From Liminaster sp045576355 (GTDB lineage Bacteria; Bacteroidota; Bacteroidia; Bacteroidales; UBA3663): DNA of 64,000 nucleotides. Under the pieces are notes generated by a model. The model was not told the origin of the DNA and did not search any database. It saw only the letters and a list, made by a program, of their open reading frames with translations. The stretch is taken from positions 1 through 64,000 of the forward strand of contig JAZNGG010000001.1 in the NCBI GenBank assembly GCA_045576355.1, given 5' to 3'. The translations under genes were made by a program, and so were the position numbers. Shown here one piece after another: positions 8,399-17,270 of the stretch (the stretch's first letter is position 1; each line of letters starts with the position of its first letter).

Positions 8399-9106
8399 TC
8401 ATTTAAACCAACCAAATCTCCATTTTTTAGCCTTAGGGGTTAAAAGTGGGATGGTGATTTGAGGGTGTATAACGGGGTTGATTTTATTGTACCATTCTTG
8501 AGGTAAATGATCGTATGAGAGTGTCGCGAGGATGCTATCCGGAGACATCGGAGAGAAGCTGTAGCTGATGAAGTAAGGGATCAAGTAGTTCTCGACATCT
8601 TGAAGAGTTACGTTTGCAGTACTATCCGGATGATAAAAACTTTTTAGAGTAGGAGGGGTAAAGCGATATGGAACCTTGTCAATCGGAGTCCAAGAGGTGT
8701 TGTAAAAACAGATCTCAGAGTCTGCCTGAGGAGTCATCACAGAGTGAATCATGGCTAATATGGTATCCCCTTTTTCAGAAATAAGTCTTTGTAATTCGAT
8801 TTGGCTTTTTTCAGTGGGCCGGATAATTAGCAGATTGTCAGTAATAGTGTCCAGATATGCGCTGCCCCCAAGTCGATTGTGTCCCACAGACGGAGCTTGC
8901 AATGTGTAATGGTTGACCAATTCTTTCTTGATTTCCTGAGAGAGCAATGGCATGACATGTTGAGGCATCTCCAAGAAAAGATCTTTTATAGGTCGGGCTT
9001 TAGTTTTATCATAACAGAGGAGAGAAGCAAAAAAAAGGATAAGATAAAATAGTTTGTTCCCTTTTATTGCTTTAGTTGATTGGTTATCTTTCATATAGTG
9101 TTTCAT
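8399..9106 (-). CDS. DUF3256-type exported protein
   Basis: The frame stays open to a TTG at 9178, but a -7 box at 9157-9165 on the same strand means transcription starts after that codon, so the ATG at 9104-9106 (or 9092-9094) is the likely start, giving about 235 aa. Then follows a hydrophobic signal (LFYLILFFASLLCYD) and the DUF3256-like body (FLEMPQHVMPLLSQ, GGSAYLDTITDNLLIIRPT). Bacteroidetes-specific family, function unknown, probably periplasmic. Neighbouring exported gene 7706-8290 is in the same direction but 108 bp away. Confidence 0.65.
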   Translation of the reverse strand: MKHYMKDNQSTKAIKGNKLFYLILFFASLLCYDKTKARPIKDLFLEMPQHVMPLLSQEIKKELVNHYTLQAPSVGHNRLGGSAYLDTITDNLLIIRPTEKSQIELQRLISEKGDTILAMIHSVMTPQADSEICFYNTSWTPIDKVPYRFTPPTLKSFYHPDSTANVTLQDVENYLIPYFISYSFSPMSPDSILATLSYDHLPQEWYNKINPVIHPQITIPLLTPKAKKWRFGWFK

Positions 9107-9156
9107 CGCATTGACTATTGTTATGCTGTGTTTTATAATGGGGTATCTCCTCAGGA

Positions 9157-9165
9157 GCAAAGGTA
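9157..9165 (-). promoter_or_regulatory. -7 box for the DUF3256 gene
   Basis: TACCTTTGC on the minus strand fits TAnnTTTG. Its position decides the start codon of the downstream gene. Confidence 0.5.
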
Positions 9166-9321
9166 GTAATTTTATCAATTATCAGACACTGAAAGGGGGA
9201 GAAATGTTCTTTTTTTTTACTTATTAACTATTGGATGCCCAAAAACAGAGAGTAATGAGCATAATACTTCTATTATATAGAGTATTTGCTTTGTGAGAAA
9301 TACTATCGTAGGAGACATATC

Positions 9322-10227
9322 TTAATTGCTGCCGATCCAGAGCAAAGCCATCGCTATGATCACAAAGAGTAGGTCAATAGATTTTGCCATAATGTTTTTC
9401 TCCTTAAAGAATAGCCACCCGCTGATAAACCCTATAATCACACCGGAGCGACGTATGAGAGAGACTACAGATATCAAAGCATCTGTGTCAGTGAGCGCAT
9501 AGAAATAACAGAAATCAGCAGCACTAAGGAAGATGGATATGAGTGGAATGTGCCATGTCCATCTGAATGGTGTAGTCTTTTTTCTTTGTGGCCACCAGAT
9601 GATCCAAAAGACAATCCCCATCATGATGACTTGATAGAAGTTATACCATGACTGGACGGTCATTTTATCTAATTTCTCATATTGCATCAAATATTTGTCA
9701 TAGAGACCGGAAAGAGCTCCGAGGAGGGTTCCCGCCACGACGAGCCATATCCAACGATTATGTTTGAAGTTAATACCCTCTTTTTTACCGGTAATGGAGA
9801 GTGCAAAAAAGGCAGCTATACTTAATAAGACACCTGCCCACTGCCAAAGATTTAATTTCTCTCCGAAAACAAATATTGCACCGACCAAAACCAAAATAGG
9901 ACGAGTGGCATTGATCGGGGAAGAGATGGTGATGGGGAGGTGCTTTAGGCCATAATACGCACAGATCCAGGAACTGAGAACTATTGCCGATTTAAGTATA
10001 ATGAAAAGGTGATCTGTGGCATGGGGAAGCGGAATGTAGAGAATACTTCCATTGAGAAGCTCCGGAGATGTTTGCGACAAGATGACTAACGGAAGGAAAA
10101 TCAGCGAACAGAAAATCGTGTTGAGGAGCAAAACCGGAATGACGGCATTGTTTTGTAATGAGATTTTTCTGAAGACGTCATAGCAACCTAAAAGCAAGGC
10201 AGAAGTAAATGCCAAAAATAACCACAT
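9322..10227 (-). CDS. EamA/DMT-superfamily permease
   Basis: A 301-aa inner-membrane protein with about ten hydrophobic segments in two repeated halves of five, as in EamA-type drug/metabolite transporters. The first half ends with LPITISSPINATRPILVLVGAI, the family's conserved Pro-rich turn, and the second half carries a related segment (ALISVVSLIRRSGVIIGFISG). Substrate cannot be told. Single gene with its own promoter at 10278-10309. Confidence 0.85.
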   Translation of the reverse strand: MWLFLAFTSALLLGCYDVFRKISLQNNAVIPVLLLNTIFCSLIFLPLVILSQTSPELLNGSILYIPLPHATDHLFIILKSAIVLSSWICAYYGLKHLPITISSPINATRPILVLVGAIFVFGEKLNLWQWAGVLLSIAAFFALSITGKKEGINFKHNRWIWLVVAGTLLGALSGLYDKYLMQYEKLDKMTVQSWYNFYQVIMMGIVFWIIWWPQRKKTTPFRWTWHIPLISIFLSAADFCYFYALTDTDALISVVSLIRRSGVIIGFISGWLFFKEKNIMAKSIDLLFVIIAMALLWIGSN

Positions 10228-10277
10228 ATCGATTGTTATAATTTGGATAAACAGAGGAACTTATTTTTATTTCGGGC

Positions 10278-10309
10278 GCGAAGATAGGTGAATTTGTGCG
10301 GAAAACAAA
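10278..10309 (-). promoter_or_regulatory. Promoter of the DMT permease gene
   Basis: On the minus strand TTTG (10306-10309), 19 bp, then TATCTTCGC (10278-10286), one mismatch from the consensus. Confidence 0.6.
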
Positions 10310-10323
10310 ATTTATTCAGATAA

Positions 10324-10356
10324 TTTGGAGGGTGTGGAGACTTGTGCTATCTTTGC
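10324..10356 (+). promoter_or_regulatory. rarA promoter
   Basis: TTTG at 10324-10327, 20 bp, TATCTTTGC at 10348-10356. Transcription from about 10363 rules out the upstream TTG at 10342 as start of rarA. Confidence 0.7.
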
Positions 10357-10374
10357 AGAGATAAATATAGACAG

Positions 10375-11721
10375 ATGGCATCACCTTTAGCAGAGAGAAT
10401 GCGCCCTAAATCTCTTGAGGGCTATATTGGACAGAAACACCTCGTCGGCGAGGGAGCTGTCTTGCGTCGGATGATCGAATCCGGACGCCTTTCTTCATTC
10501 ATCTTATGGGGACCTCCCGGTGTGGGAAAAACCACGTTGGCGAGGATTATCAGTGAAACATTGGATCTACCCTTCTATACACTTAGTGCTGTTTCAAGCG
10601 GTGTTAAAGAGGTGCGCGAGGTGATCGAACGATCCAAGCGAGATCTTTTTTCTCAACGTCAATCGCCAATTTTATTTATTGATGAAATTCATCGTTTCTC
10701 CAAGTCTCAGCAAGATTCACTGTTGGATGCCGTTGAACGCGGCACGATCACTTTGATTGGTGCTACGACAGAGAATCCTTCGTTTGAGATTATTCGTCCT
10801 TTGCTCTCACGTTGTCAGGTTTATACTCTTCGCTCGCAGACTGATGAGGATCTGCTTGACTTGCTTGAGCGTGTCTTGCAAACTGATCCATATATTTCTC
10901 GACTTGATGTGACCATAAAGGAGCAATCTGCTCTTTTGCGATATGCAGGAGGGGATGCCCGGAAGTTTCTCAATATTATAGATCTCCTTACCGCAGATCA
11001 GGTAGCGATGCTGGAGGAGGATGAGGCAGAGGAAGAAGATGATGATGAGGAGGATAGTATGCCGGCTCCTAAAAATCTCTCTGTGACTATTACTGATGAC
11101 TATGTGACTGCACGTTTGCAGGAAAACCCGATGGCTTACGACAAAGGCGGAGAACTTCATTATGATCTGATATCTGCCATGATCAAGAGTATTCGCGGTA
11201 GTGATCCGGATGGTGCATTATATTATATGGCGCGTATGATAGCAGGAGGGGAGGATCCTTTGTTTATCGCTCGTCGGCTGGTTATCTCTGCTTCAGAAGA
11301 TATAGGGCTTGCCAATCCCAATGCTCTTTTGCTTGCCAATGCCGCATTTGATGCAGTACATAAGATCGGGTGGCCGGAAGGCAGAATCCCCCTTGCTGAA
11401 GTTGTAGTCTATCTTGCTACATCTCCCAAGAGTAACAGTGCTTACGAGGGAATTAATCGTGCATTGTCTTTGGTTGAAGAAACAGGTAATTTGCCGGTGC
11501 CGCTACATTTGCGCAATGCTCCCACTCAACTCATGGCCAAAATGGGTTATGGTAAGGATTATAAATATGCACATAATTATGCCAACCATTTTGTCAAGCA
11601 GCAGTATCTGCCGGATAAGATTATTCATGAGCGCATTTGGCATCCTCAAAATAATGCTGCGGAAAATCGTTTGTCTTCACAGATGAATGAGCTTTGGGGT
11701 GATAAATATAAGTCTAATTGA
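10375..11721 (+). CDS. rarA: Replication-associated recombination protein RarA/MgsA
   Basis: AAA+ ATPase (448 aa) related to clamp loader subunits and RuvB, acting at stalled replication forks. Start ATG at 10375 (MASPLAERMRP), chosen because the promoter lies just upstream. Walker A GPPGVGKTT, Walker B LFIDEIHRF, sensor ATTENPSFE, then the C-terminal helical tetramerisation region (MARMIAGGEDPLFIARRLV, AASPKSN-like LATSPKSNSAYEG). Odd: a very acidic insert (LEEDEAEEEDDDEEDS, about residues 214-229) between the lid helices and the following domain. Monocistronic by spacing. Confidence 0.95.
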   Translation: MASPLAERMRPKSLEGYIGQKHLVGEGAVLRRMIESGRLSSFILWGPPGVGKTTLARIISETLDLPFYTLSAVSSGVKEVREVIERSKRDLFSQRQSPILFIDEIHRFSKSQQDSLLDAVERGTITLIGATTENPSFEIIRPLLSRCQVYTLRSQTDEDLLDLLERVLQTDPYISRLDVTIKEQSALLRYAGGDARKFLNIIDLLTADQVAMLEEDEAEEEDDDEEDSMPAPKNLSVTITDDYVTARLQENPMAYDKGGELHYDLISAMIKSIRGSDPDGALYYMARMIAGGEDPLFIARRLVISASEDIGLANPNALLLANAAFDAVHKIGWPEGRIPLAEVVVYLATSPKSNSAYEGINRALSLVEETGNLPVPLHLRNAPTQLMAKMGYGKDYKYAHNYANHFVKQQYLPDKIIHERIWHPQNNAAENRLSSQMNELWGDKYKSN

Positions 11722-11770
11722 CAAAATTATAGTAAAAACGATATATTTATTGCATTTTGTTGATAAAATG

Positions 11771-11801
11771 TTTGTGAGTACAAAACAAATTAGTAAATTC
11801 G
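11771..11801 (+). promoter_or_regulatory. serC promoter
   Basis: TTTG at 11771-11774, 19 bp, TAAATTCG at 11794-11801 (one mismatch to TAnnTTTG). Predicted 5' UTR about 40 nt. Confidence 0.55.
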
Positions 11802-11850
11802 CAGTGTTTTTAATGAAAAAAAGAAAATCGTCACTTAATTTTGTTATTCG

Positions 11851-12918
11851 ATGAAGAAGTATAATTTTTATGCAGGGCCTTCTATTTTGAGCCCTTATGC
11901 CATCGGTCAGACTGCTGATGCAGTAAAAGATTTTGCAGGAACAGGGTTGTCACTCCTCGAGATCTCTCACCGAAGCAAGGAATTTCAGGCTGTTATGGAT
12001 GAGGCACAAGCTTTAGTCAAAGAGTTGCTGGAGGTACCAAGTGGTTATGAGGTATTGTTTTTAGGTGGTGGTGCCAGCACTCAGTTTTGCATGGTGCCGA
12101 TGAATTTGCTCAAGCAAAAAGCAAGTTATTTAGACACCGGAACATGGGCTCATAATGCAATAAAGGAGGCTCATTTGTTTGGTGAAGTTGAAGTTGTCGC
12201 CTCTTCTGCTGATAAAAATTATTCTTATATCCCTAAAGGTTATAAAGTGTCACAAGATAGCAGTTATTTCCACTATACTAGTAATAATACTATTTTTGGT
12301 ACAGAGATCCTTGAGACTCCTGAGGTGGGCATCCCATTGGCATGTGACATGTCTTCAGATTTTATGAGCCATCCGGTCGATGTATCTAAATATGATATCA
12401 TTTATGCCGGTGCGCAAAAGAATCTTGGTCCAGCAGGCGTGACGGTTGTAATCGTTAAATCAGATGTTTTGGGTCAAGTGGATCGTCCACTTCCTACGAT
12501 GTTAGATTATCGGACACATATTAAGAAAGGATCAATGTTTAATACTCCTCCTTGTCTCCCCATCTATACTTGTCTTCAGACGATGAAGTGGTATAAGGAG
12601 TTAGGTGGTCTTTGTGCATTGGAACAAATCGCAAAAGATCGTTCTTCATTGCTTTATGATGAAATTGATCGCAATCGCCTTTTCGTTGGTACTGTTGCGG
12701 CTGAAGATCGTTCACGCACCAATGTATGCTTTGTTATGGCTCCGGAGTATAAAGAACTGGAGAGCAAATTCCAGGAATATGCAGCTTCACAAGGTATGGT
12801 TGGTATTAAGGGACATCGTAGTGTTGGTGGATTCCGTGCATCTTTGTACAATGCCATGCCGATGGAGGGTGTAAAGGCTCTCGTAGAGTGCATGCAGAAG
12901 TTTGAACAGATGGTGTAA
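11851..12918 (+). CDS. serC: Phosphoserine aminotransferase
   Basis: PLP enzyme that makes 3-phosphoserine from 3-phosphohydroxypyruvate and glutamate, the second step of serine synthesis, and may also serve pyridoxal phosphate synthesis. The 355-aa protein has the family hallmarks FYAGPSILS, LLEISHRSKEF, FLGGGASTQF, CDMSSDFMS and IYAGAQKNLGPAG, in which the Lys is the PLP lysine; the C-terminal GHRSVGGFRASLYNA binds the phosphate. Full length. It precedes serA by 132 bp, the usual order in Bacteroidales. Confidence 0.96.
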   Translation: MKKYNFYAGPSILSPYAIGQTADAVKDFAGTGLSLLEISHRSKEFQAVMDEAQALVKELLEVPSGYEVLFLGGGASTQFCMVPMNLLKQKASYLDTGTWAHNAIKEAHLFGEVEVVASSADKNYSYIPKGYKVSQDSSYFHYTSNNTIFGTEILETPEVGIPLACDMSSDFMSHPVDVSKYDIIYAGAQKNLGPAGVTVVIVKSDVLGQVDRPLPTMLDYRTHIKKGSMFNTPPCLPIYTCLQTMKWYKELGGLCALEQIAKDRSSLLYDEIDRNRLFVGTVAAEDRSRTNVCFVMAPEYKELESKFQEYAASQGMVGIKGHRSVGGFRASLYNAMPMEGVKALVECMQKFEQMV

Positions 12919-13050
12919 TAAACATCTTGATTTGATCGTTTAATAATTATCTAATTAAGAGATTTTTTATCAATAAATAGATCCGGGTATCGTTTCCTCT
13001 TGGTTTGTTGTTTAGGGGAATAAATGCCCACCTAATAGAGAGTTATAGAA

Positions 13051-13968
13051 ATGAAAGTACTTATATTGACAGAGAAACCTTTTGCGGCGGATGCCTTAGC
13101 GCAGATGCAACAAGTTTTGACCGAAGCTGGGGTGGAAGTTTGTCTCCTCGAAAAATATACGGACAAAACACAGGTTTTAGAGGCTGTGGCAGATGTGGAT
13201 GGGTTGATCGTGAGGAGTGATATTGTCGATAAGGCTGTGTTTGATGCTGCTCCTAATTTAAAGATTGTGGTTCGAGCTGGTGCCGGATATGATAATATTG
13301 ATCTTCAGGCGGCTACAGTTGCCGGCGCAGTAGCAATGAATACACCCGGACAGAATGCCAATGCGGTTGCAGAACTTGTATTTGCCATGATGCTTTTCAT
13401 GGCTCGTACCCGTTTCCAGGCTTCAACAGGTAGCGAGTTGAAAGGTAAAAAATTGGGCTTGCATGCTTATGGTAATGTGGGACGCAATGTGGCACGTATC
13501 GCTAAAGGTTTTGGCATGGAGGTTTATGCCTATGATCCTTTCTTGTCTGCTGAAAAGATTGAAGCAGAGGGAGTCCATGCGACCAAGAGTGTTGAGGAAC
13601 TGTATGAGACATGTCAATATGTTTCGCTTCACATTCCATATACGGCAGAGACAGCTGGCAGTATCAATATGAATTTGCTGAGTCGGATGCCGAAAAAAGC
13701 GACCTTGATCAATACGGCGCGAAAGGAAGTGGTCAACGAACCGGACCTTTTACAGATCCTGGCTGATCGGGAAGATTTCAGATACATAGCCGATGTTAAA
13801 CCTGCAGCAGCCGAAGAATTTGAATCCCGGTTTGGGGCACGAGTCCTTTTTACTCCTAAAAAGAGTGGAGCTCAGACTGCTGAGGCTAATACTAATGCCG
13901 GTGTTGCAGCTGCTAAACAATCGGTAGATTTCTTACTACATGGGATCGATCGTTTCCGTGTAAATTGA
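13051..13968 (+). CDS. serA: D-3-phosphoglycerate dehydrogenase, short lysine-type
   Basis: First enzyme of serine synthesis, oxidising 3-phosphoglycerate with NAD. At 305 aa it lacks the ACT and intervening domains of the E. coli enzyme. The NAD-binding region reads GKKLGLHAYGNVGRNVA and the substrate Arg is in NTARKE. The His that forms the catalytic pair in most D-2-hydroxyacid dehydrogenases (TPH) is Lys270 here (TPKKSGAQ). From memory, the same Lys form occurs in Bacteroides and Entamoeba SerA, so this is a lineage trait rather than a broken gene. Terminator follows at 13976-14010. Confidence 0.9.
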   Translation: MKVLILTEKPFAADALAQMQQVLTEAGVEVCLLEKYTDKTQVLEAVADVDGLIVRSDIVDKAVFDAAPNLKIVVRAGAGYDNIDLQAATVAGAVAMNTPGQNANAVAELVFAMMLFMARTRFQASTGSELKGKKLGLHAYGNVGRNVARIAKGFGMEVYAYDPFLSAEKIEAEGVHATKSVEELYETCQYVSLHIPYTAETAGSINMNLLSRMPKKATLINTARKEVVNEPDLLQILADREDFRYIADVKPAAAEEFESRFGARVLFTPKKSGAQTAEANTNAGVAAAKQSVDFLLHGIDRFRVN

Positions 13969-13975
13969 TAGAGAG

Positions 13976-14010
13976 AGGCTGTGTCAATAATTATTTTGAC
14001 GCAGCCTTTT
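13976..14010 (+). terminator. Intrinsic terminator after serA
   Basis: AGGCTGTGTCAA (13976-13987) pairs with TTGACGCAGCCT (13996-14007) with one mismatch, followed by TTTT. Confidence 0.75.
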
Positions 14011-14345
14011 AGGTGTTTTCCCCTATAGTTGATGCTGTTGGGTTCTTTGTTTGAATGACGAACAATGTATGCCTTATGACACATTGCTTTATACGGTTTT
14101 CCGCAGCATGCCTAAAACAAGATTTGCTTTAAATATAGGGATTAATAAGTAACGTTTGCGAGATTGCTAATCTATGATTAGGCATTAAAGCAAATTTGTG
14201 TGCGGCCAGATACGAGTTTTATCGGTTAGCAAAAAAGATAGATTAGAGAGAGTTTGTTAGATAGTCTAAAATGGAAGCCCAGTTTTGCTCTTTGTAGCAA
14301 TGTTGGTTGTTTATTATTAAATGGGCTTATAAAGAGAATGAATCA
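14011..14345. other. Intergenic gap with an inverted repeat
   Basis: No gene seen. AAGATTTGCTTTAA (14119-14132) and TTAAAGCAAATT (14186-14197) form an inverted repeat flanking about 55 bp, with TAGGC/GCCTA copies beside both arms. It lies upstream of the pseudokinase gene and could be an operator or transcript fold, but nothing proves that. No convincing TAnnTTTG box. Confidence 0.35.
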
Positions 14346-15896
14346 ATGGCTAAGTCCGCAAAGAATATCAACAATGATTTTGACTCGTTTCTAAACGAGT
14401 GTAATACCTACATCTGGGAGTGGTTTGTTCCTGAGAAGTATGTCAAATTTGGCATTCCTTCGTTAAATGGTTCATGGATAGATGATAAGGCAAAGATTTT
14501 TCGACTTGAAACTGTCCTTGAAAAGGTTCATCCCGATGATGTATCAAAACTTTTTACCCGTCGTAATTCGGTAGTGTTTTATAAGTCTGACAAAATGTTT
14601 GAGTTAGACTTACGTATCAATGCTACCGGAACATTCGAGTGGTATGGATTTCGAGGTAAAGTAATGAAGCGTGATGAGAAAGGCAATGTTCTCTATTTGA
14701 GAGGTGTCGCTGTCAATCTCAATAAACGTATAAAAATACAACAAAAATTGCTTACGAGGCGAGAGCACCTTCTGCAAGATGAAAGGCAGAAGACAGACTA
14801 TTGTGCCGGAGTTTTGCAGGAGGTTGTCACCTTTATGCGAAATATGGCCATGATAGCCGATTCGTTCATTTCGGAGGCTCAGGCTTCTTCTGATTTGAAA
14901 CAACGCGAAGATCGCTTGATGAAGTTGGAAGATGTTAAGGGCCAATGTGTTCGTATTTTGGAACTTGCCGATCGTGTGAAGCAATACATAGGTAGAGATT
15001 TAGTGATGGATGATGAAATAAAAACCTTGCCGTTATGGGAACATCTGGCAGAATATCAGCAGATCTATGCCCTTAAAGCTCGTGGCGCGGCTAAGATATA
15101 TTTTAGTAATCTCTATGATGATCAGAAGATAAATATCAATGTAAAACTCCTGGATTTGCTCGTAGAGAATGTGATTAATTCGCAGTTACATAATACACTT
15201 AATGGTTATCTGACCATCAATTATCTTTTCTCTCCTAATGGAGATACATTCGAGCTAAGCATCTCTTCCAATGATTATGTGGCAACTCATAACGATCCCA
15301 ACTCTGCCACCTCTTTGATGAGTGAGAGCAGTTTGGGGCTTTCTGTGTGTCGATTGCTAGCGCAGCGAATGTTTGGAGATGTTCGCATTGAGCGATTGTC
15401 AGAGCGTAATGTCTCTTATATCATCACGTTGCCCACCGATGTGCTGAAAGTTAAAGGTGGACCTTCTCCCATAAAGTTGTTTGTTGAGGGAGAGACTAAC
15501 GAACATTCGATGCACGTGGGAGAGGAATTGAGCTCCTCATCTGAGAAGTCTAACGTTCGCGTTGCCATCGGCATCGTCGCGGACACGCATTTGCTCCTTG
15601 ATCAGCATCTTTTTGAGGTGAGTCGGGCCTATACATCAGATGATCTGTTGGAGCTTGTCAGAGAGATTTCACCGGACATAGTTTTCCTCGATTATAATAT
15701 CAAAGGCTCTATAGAACCTTTTGATTTGATTGACACGATCCATAAAGAGATGCCGGATATCCCGATTATTGTCACTTCAGACTATGCGCATCGCGTTTTG
15801 CACCGACAGATTAAGGGATTAGGTGCGCGTTATCTTTTGACCAATCCTCTTTCGTTGCGCAAAGTCAATATGATGATCAAGCGATATCTGAAATAA
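14346..15896 (+). CDS. Degenerate hybrid histidine kinase (PAS-HisKA-like-ATPase-like-REC)
   Basis: Start ATG 14346 (an upstream TTG at 14307 is less likely); 516 aa, soluble. Residues about 12-130 look like a PAS_3 fold, 150-215 like a HisKA helix pair, 240-380 like a histidine-kinase ATPase, and 395-515 like a receiver. Key residues are lost: Gln158 stands where the phospho-acceptor His should be (VLQEVV), the N box is LLVENVINSQLHN, no DxGxG G1 box is visible, and only a G2-like LGLSVCRLLAQRMFG remains. In the receiver Asp449 (FLDYN) is kept but the switch Lys is Asn500. Probably a pseudokinase or signal adaptor. It interrupts the serA-DUF1015 neighbourhood. Confidence 0.7.
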   Translation: MAKSAKNINNDFDSFLNECNTYIWEWFVPEKYVKFGIPSLNGSWIDDKAKIFRLETVLEKVHPDDVSKLFTRRNSVVFYKSDKMFELDLRINATGTFEWYGFRGKVMKRDEKGNVLYLRGVAVNLNKRIKIQQKLLTRREHLLQDERQKTDYCAGVLQEVVTFMRNMAMIADSFISEAQASSDLKQREDRLMKLEDVKGQCVRILELADRVKQYIGRDLVMDDEIKTLPLWEHLAEYQQIYALKARGAAKIYFSNLYDDQKININVKLLDLLVENVINSQLHNTLNGYLTINYLFSPNGDTFELSISSNDYVATHNDPNSATSLMSESSLGLSVCRLLAQRMFGDVRIERLSERNVSYIITLPTDVLKVKGGPSPIKLFVEGETNEHSMHVGEELSSSSEKSNVRVAIGIVADTHLLLDQHLFEVSRAYTSDDLLELVREISPDIVFLDYNIKGSIEPFDLIDTIHKEMPDIPIIVTSDYAHRVLHRQIKGLGARYLLTNPLSLRKVNMMIKRYLK

Positions 15897-15898
15897 TC

Positions 15899-15930
15899 AT
15901 TGATTCTTCCAATCTTTATTGTTAACTTTG
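15899..15930 (+). promoter_or_regulatory. Promoter of the DUF1015-smpB operon
   Basis: ATTG at 15899-15902, 20 bp, TAACTTTG at 15923-15930. It overlaps the end region of the pseudokinase gene. Confidence 0.65.
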
Positions 15931-16020
15931 CAGCCGTAGAGAAAACGCTCTTTGCAGATCGTGATTTTTCTATCAACAGATTATTTGTATTAAAATTATA
16001 ATTATCACTCAATAAATATT

Positions 16021-17265
16021 ATGGCACTTGTACGTCCTTTTAAAGGCTTGCGTCCGACTGTGGATCTGGCAGCCACGCTTTCATCTCGTCCCTATGATGT
16101 CCTCTCCTCAACAGAGGCAAAAGAGGAGGCCATGGGCAATCCTTATTCGCTTTATCACATCATTAAGCCGGAGATCAATTTCGATCCTCTCCTTGATGAG
16201 CATGATCCTCGTGTCTATGACAAAGCGGTAGAGATGTTTGAGAAATTTCAGGCAGAGGGATGGTTGCAGCAGGATCCTCAGCCTTGTTATTATCTATATG
16301 CTCAGACGATGGAGGGGCGCCGTCAGTATGGTTTGGTCGTTGCTGCCAGTGTTGAGGATTATATGAGTGGTAAGATTAAGAAGCATGAATTGACGCGAGC
16401 TGATAAAGAAGAAGATCGTATGAAGCATGTCCGTGTGACCAATGCCAATATGGAACCCGTCTTTTTTGCTTTCCGTGATACGGAGGCTCTGCTTCAGATC
16501 ATTGATCGTGTCTCTCATCGCACTCCGCTCTATGATTTTACTTCAGCAGAGGGTTTCGGTCACACTTTTTGGGTGATCGATGATCCTCAGGAGATCGAGG
16601 CTGTTACAGCCGGTTTTGCTGCTTTGGATGGTATGTATATTGCCGATGGGCACCACCGGACTGCTGCCGCTGCCAGAGTCGGGGCAGAGAAGGCTGCTGC
16701 CGATCCGAATCACACAGGAGAAGAGGAGTACAATTTCTTCCTTGCTGTATGTTTCCCTTCTTCCCAGCTTCACATCATGGACTACAACCGAGTGGTGACC
16801 GATCTTAATGGTATGTCTGATGCGGATTTCTTACAGCGATTATCAGAGCATTTTGATGTAGAATGTAAAGGTGAGCAGATCTATCATCCTACCTCGCTTC
16901 ATAATTTTTCGCTCTACCTTTCCGGTCTATGGTACTCTCTTACTGCTCATGCAGATACCTATGATGACCATGACCCGATTGGAGTATTGGATGTTACCAT
17001 CTCTTCGCGTTTGATCTTGGATGAACTATTGGGCATCAAAGACCTGCGTCGAGACAAGCGTGTCGATTTTGTCGGGGGCTTACGAGGGTTAGGGGAGTTG
17101 AAACGTCGTGTGGACAGTGGTGAGATGCGTGCGGCTTTGGCGCTCTATCCTGTCTCCATGGAGCAATTGATAGACATCGCAGACACCGGCAACATTATGC
17201 CTCCTAAAACAACTTGGTTTGAACCCAAACTACGCTCCGGCTTAGTCATACATAAACTTTCCTAA
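16021..17265 (+). CDS. DUF1015 family protein
   Basis: A 414-aa cytoplasmic protein of the DUF1015 (COG4198) family. It starts VRPFKGLRPTVDLA and VSSRPYDV-like SSRPYDVLSSTEA, and carries the signature YIADGHHRTAAAARVG (about residues 206-221), reminiscent of the ParB/sulfiredoxin GxxRxxA nucleotide-binding motif. No proven role. It often sits beside serC and serA, so a job in serine or phosphoserine metabolism is a fair guess; here it is separated from serA by the pseudokinase. First gene of an operon with Yip1-like, smpB and flippase genes (gaps of 5, 21 and 17 bp). Confidence 0.85.
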   Translation: MALVRPFKGLRPTVDLAATLSSRPYDVLSSTEAKEEAMGNPYSLYHIIKPEINFDPLLDEHDPRVYDKAVEMFEKFQAEGWLQQDPQPCYYLYAQTMEGRRQYGLVVAASVEDYMSGKIKKHELTRADKEEDRMKHVRVTNANMEPVFFAFRDTEALLQIIDRVSHRTPLYDFTSAEGFGHTFWVIDDPQEIEAVTAGFAALDGMYIADGHHRTAAAARVGAEKAAADPNHTGEEEYNFFLAVCFPSSQLHIMDYNRVVTDLNGMSDADFLQRLSEHFDVECKGEQIYHPTSLHNFSLYLSGLWYSLTAHADTYDDHDPIGVLDVTISSRLILDELLGIKDLRRDKRVDFVGGLRGLGELKRRVDSGEMRAALALYPVSMEQLIDIADTGNIMPPKTTWFEPKLRSGLVIHKLS

Positions 17266-17270
17266 CTTTC

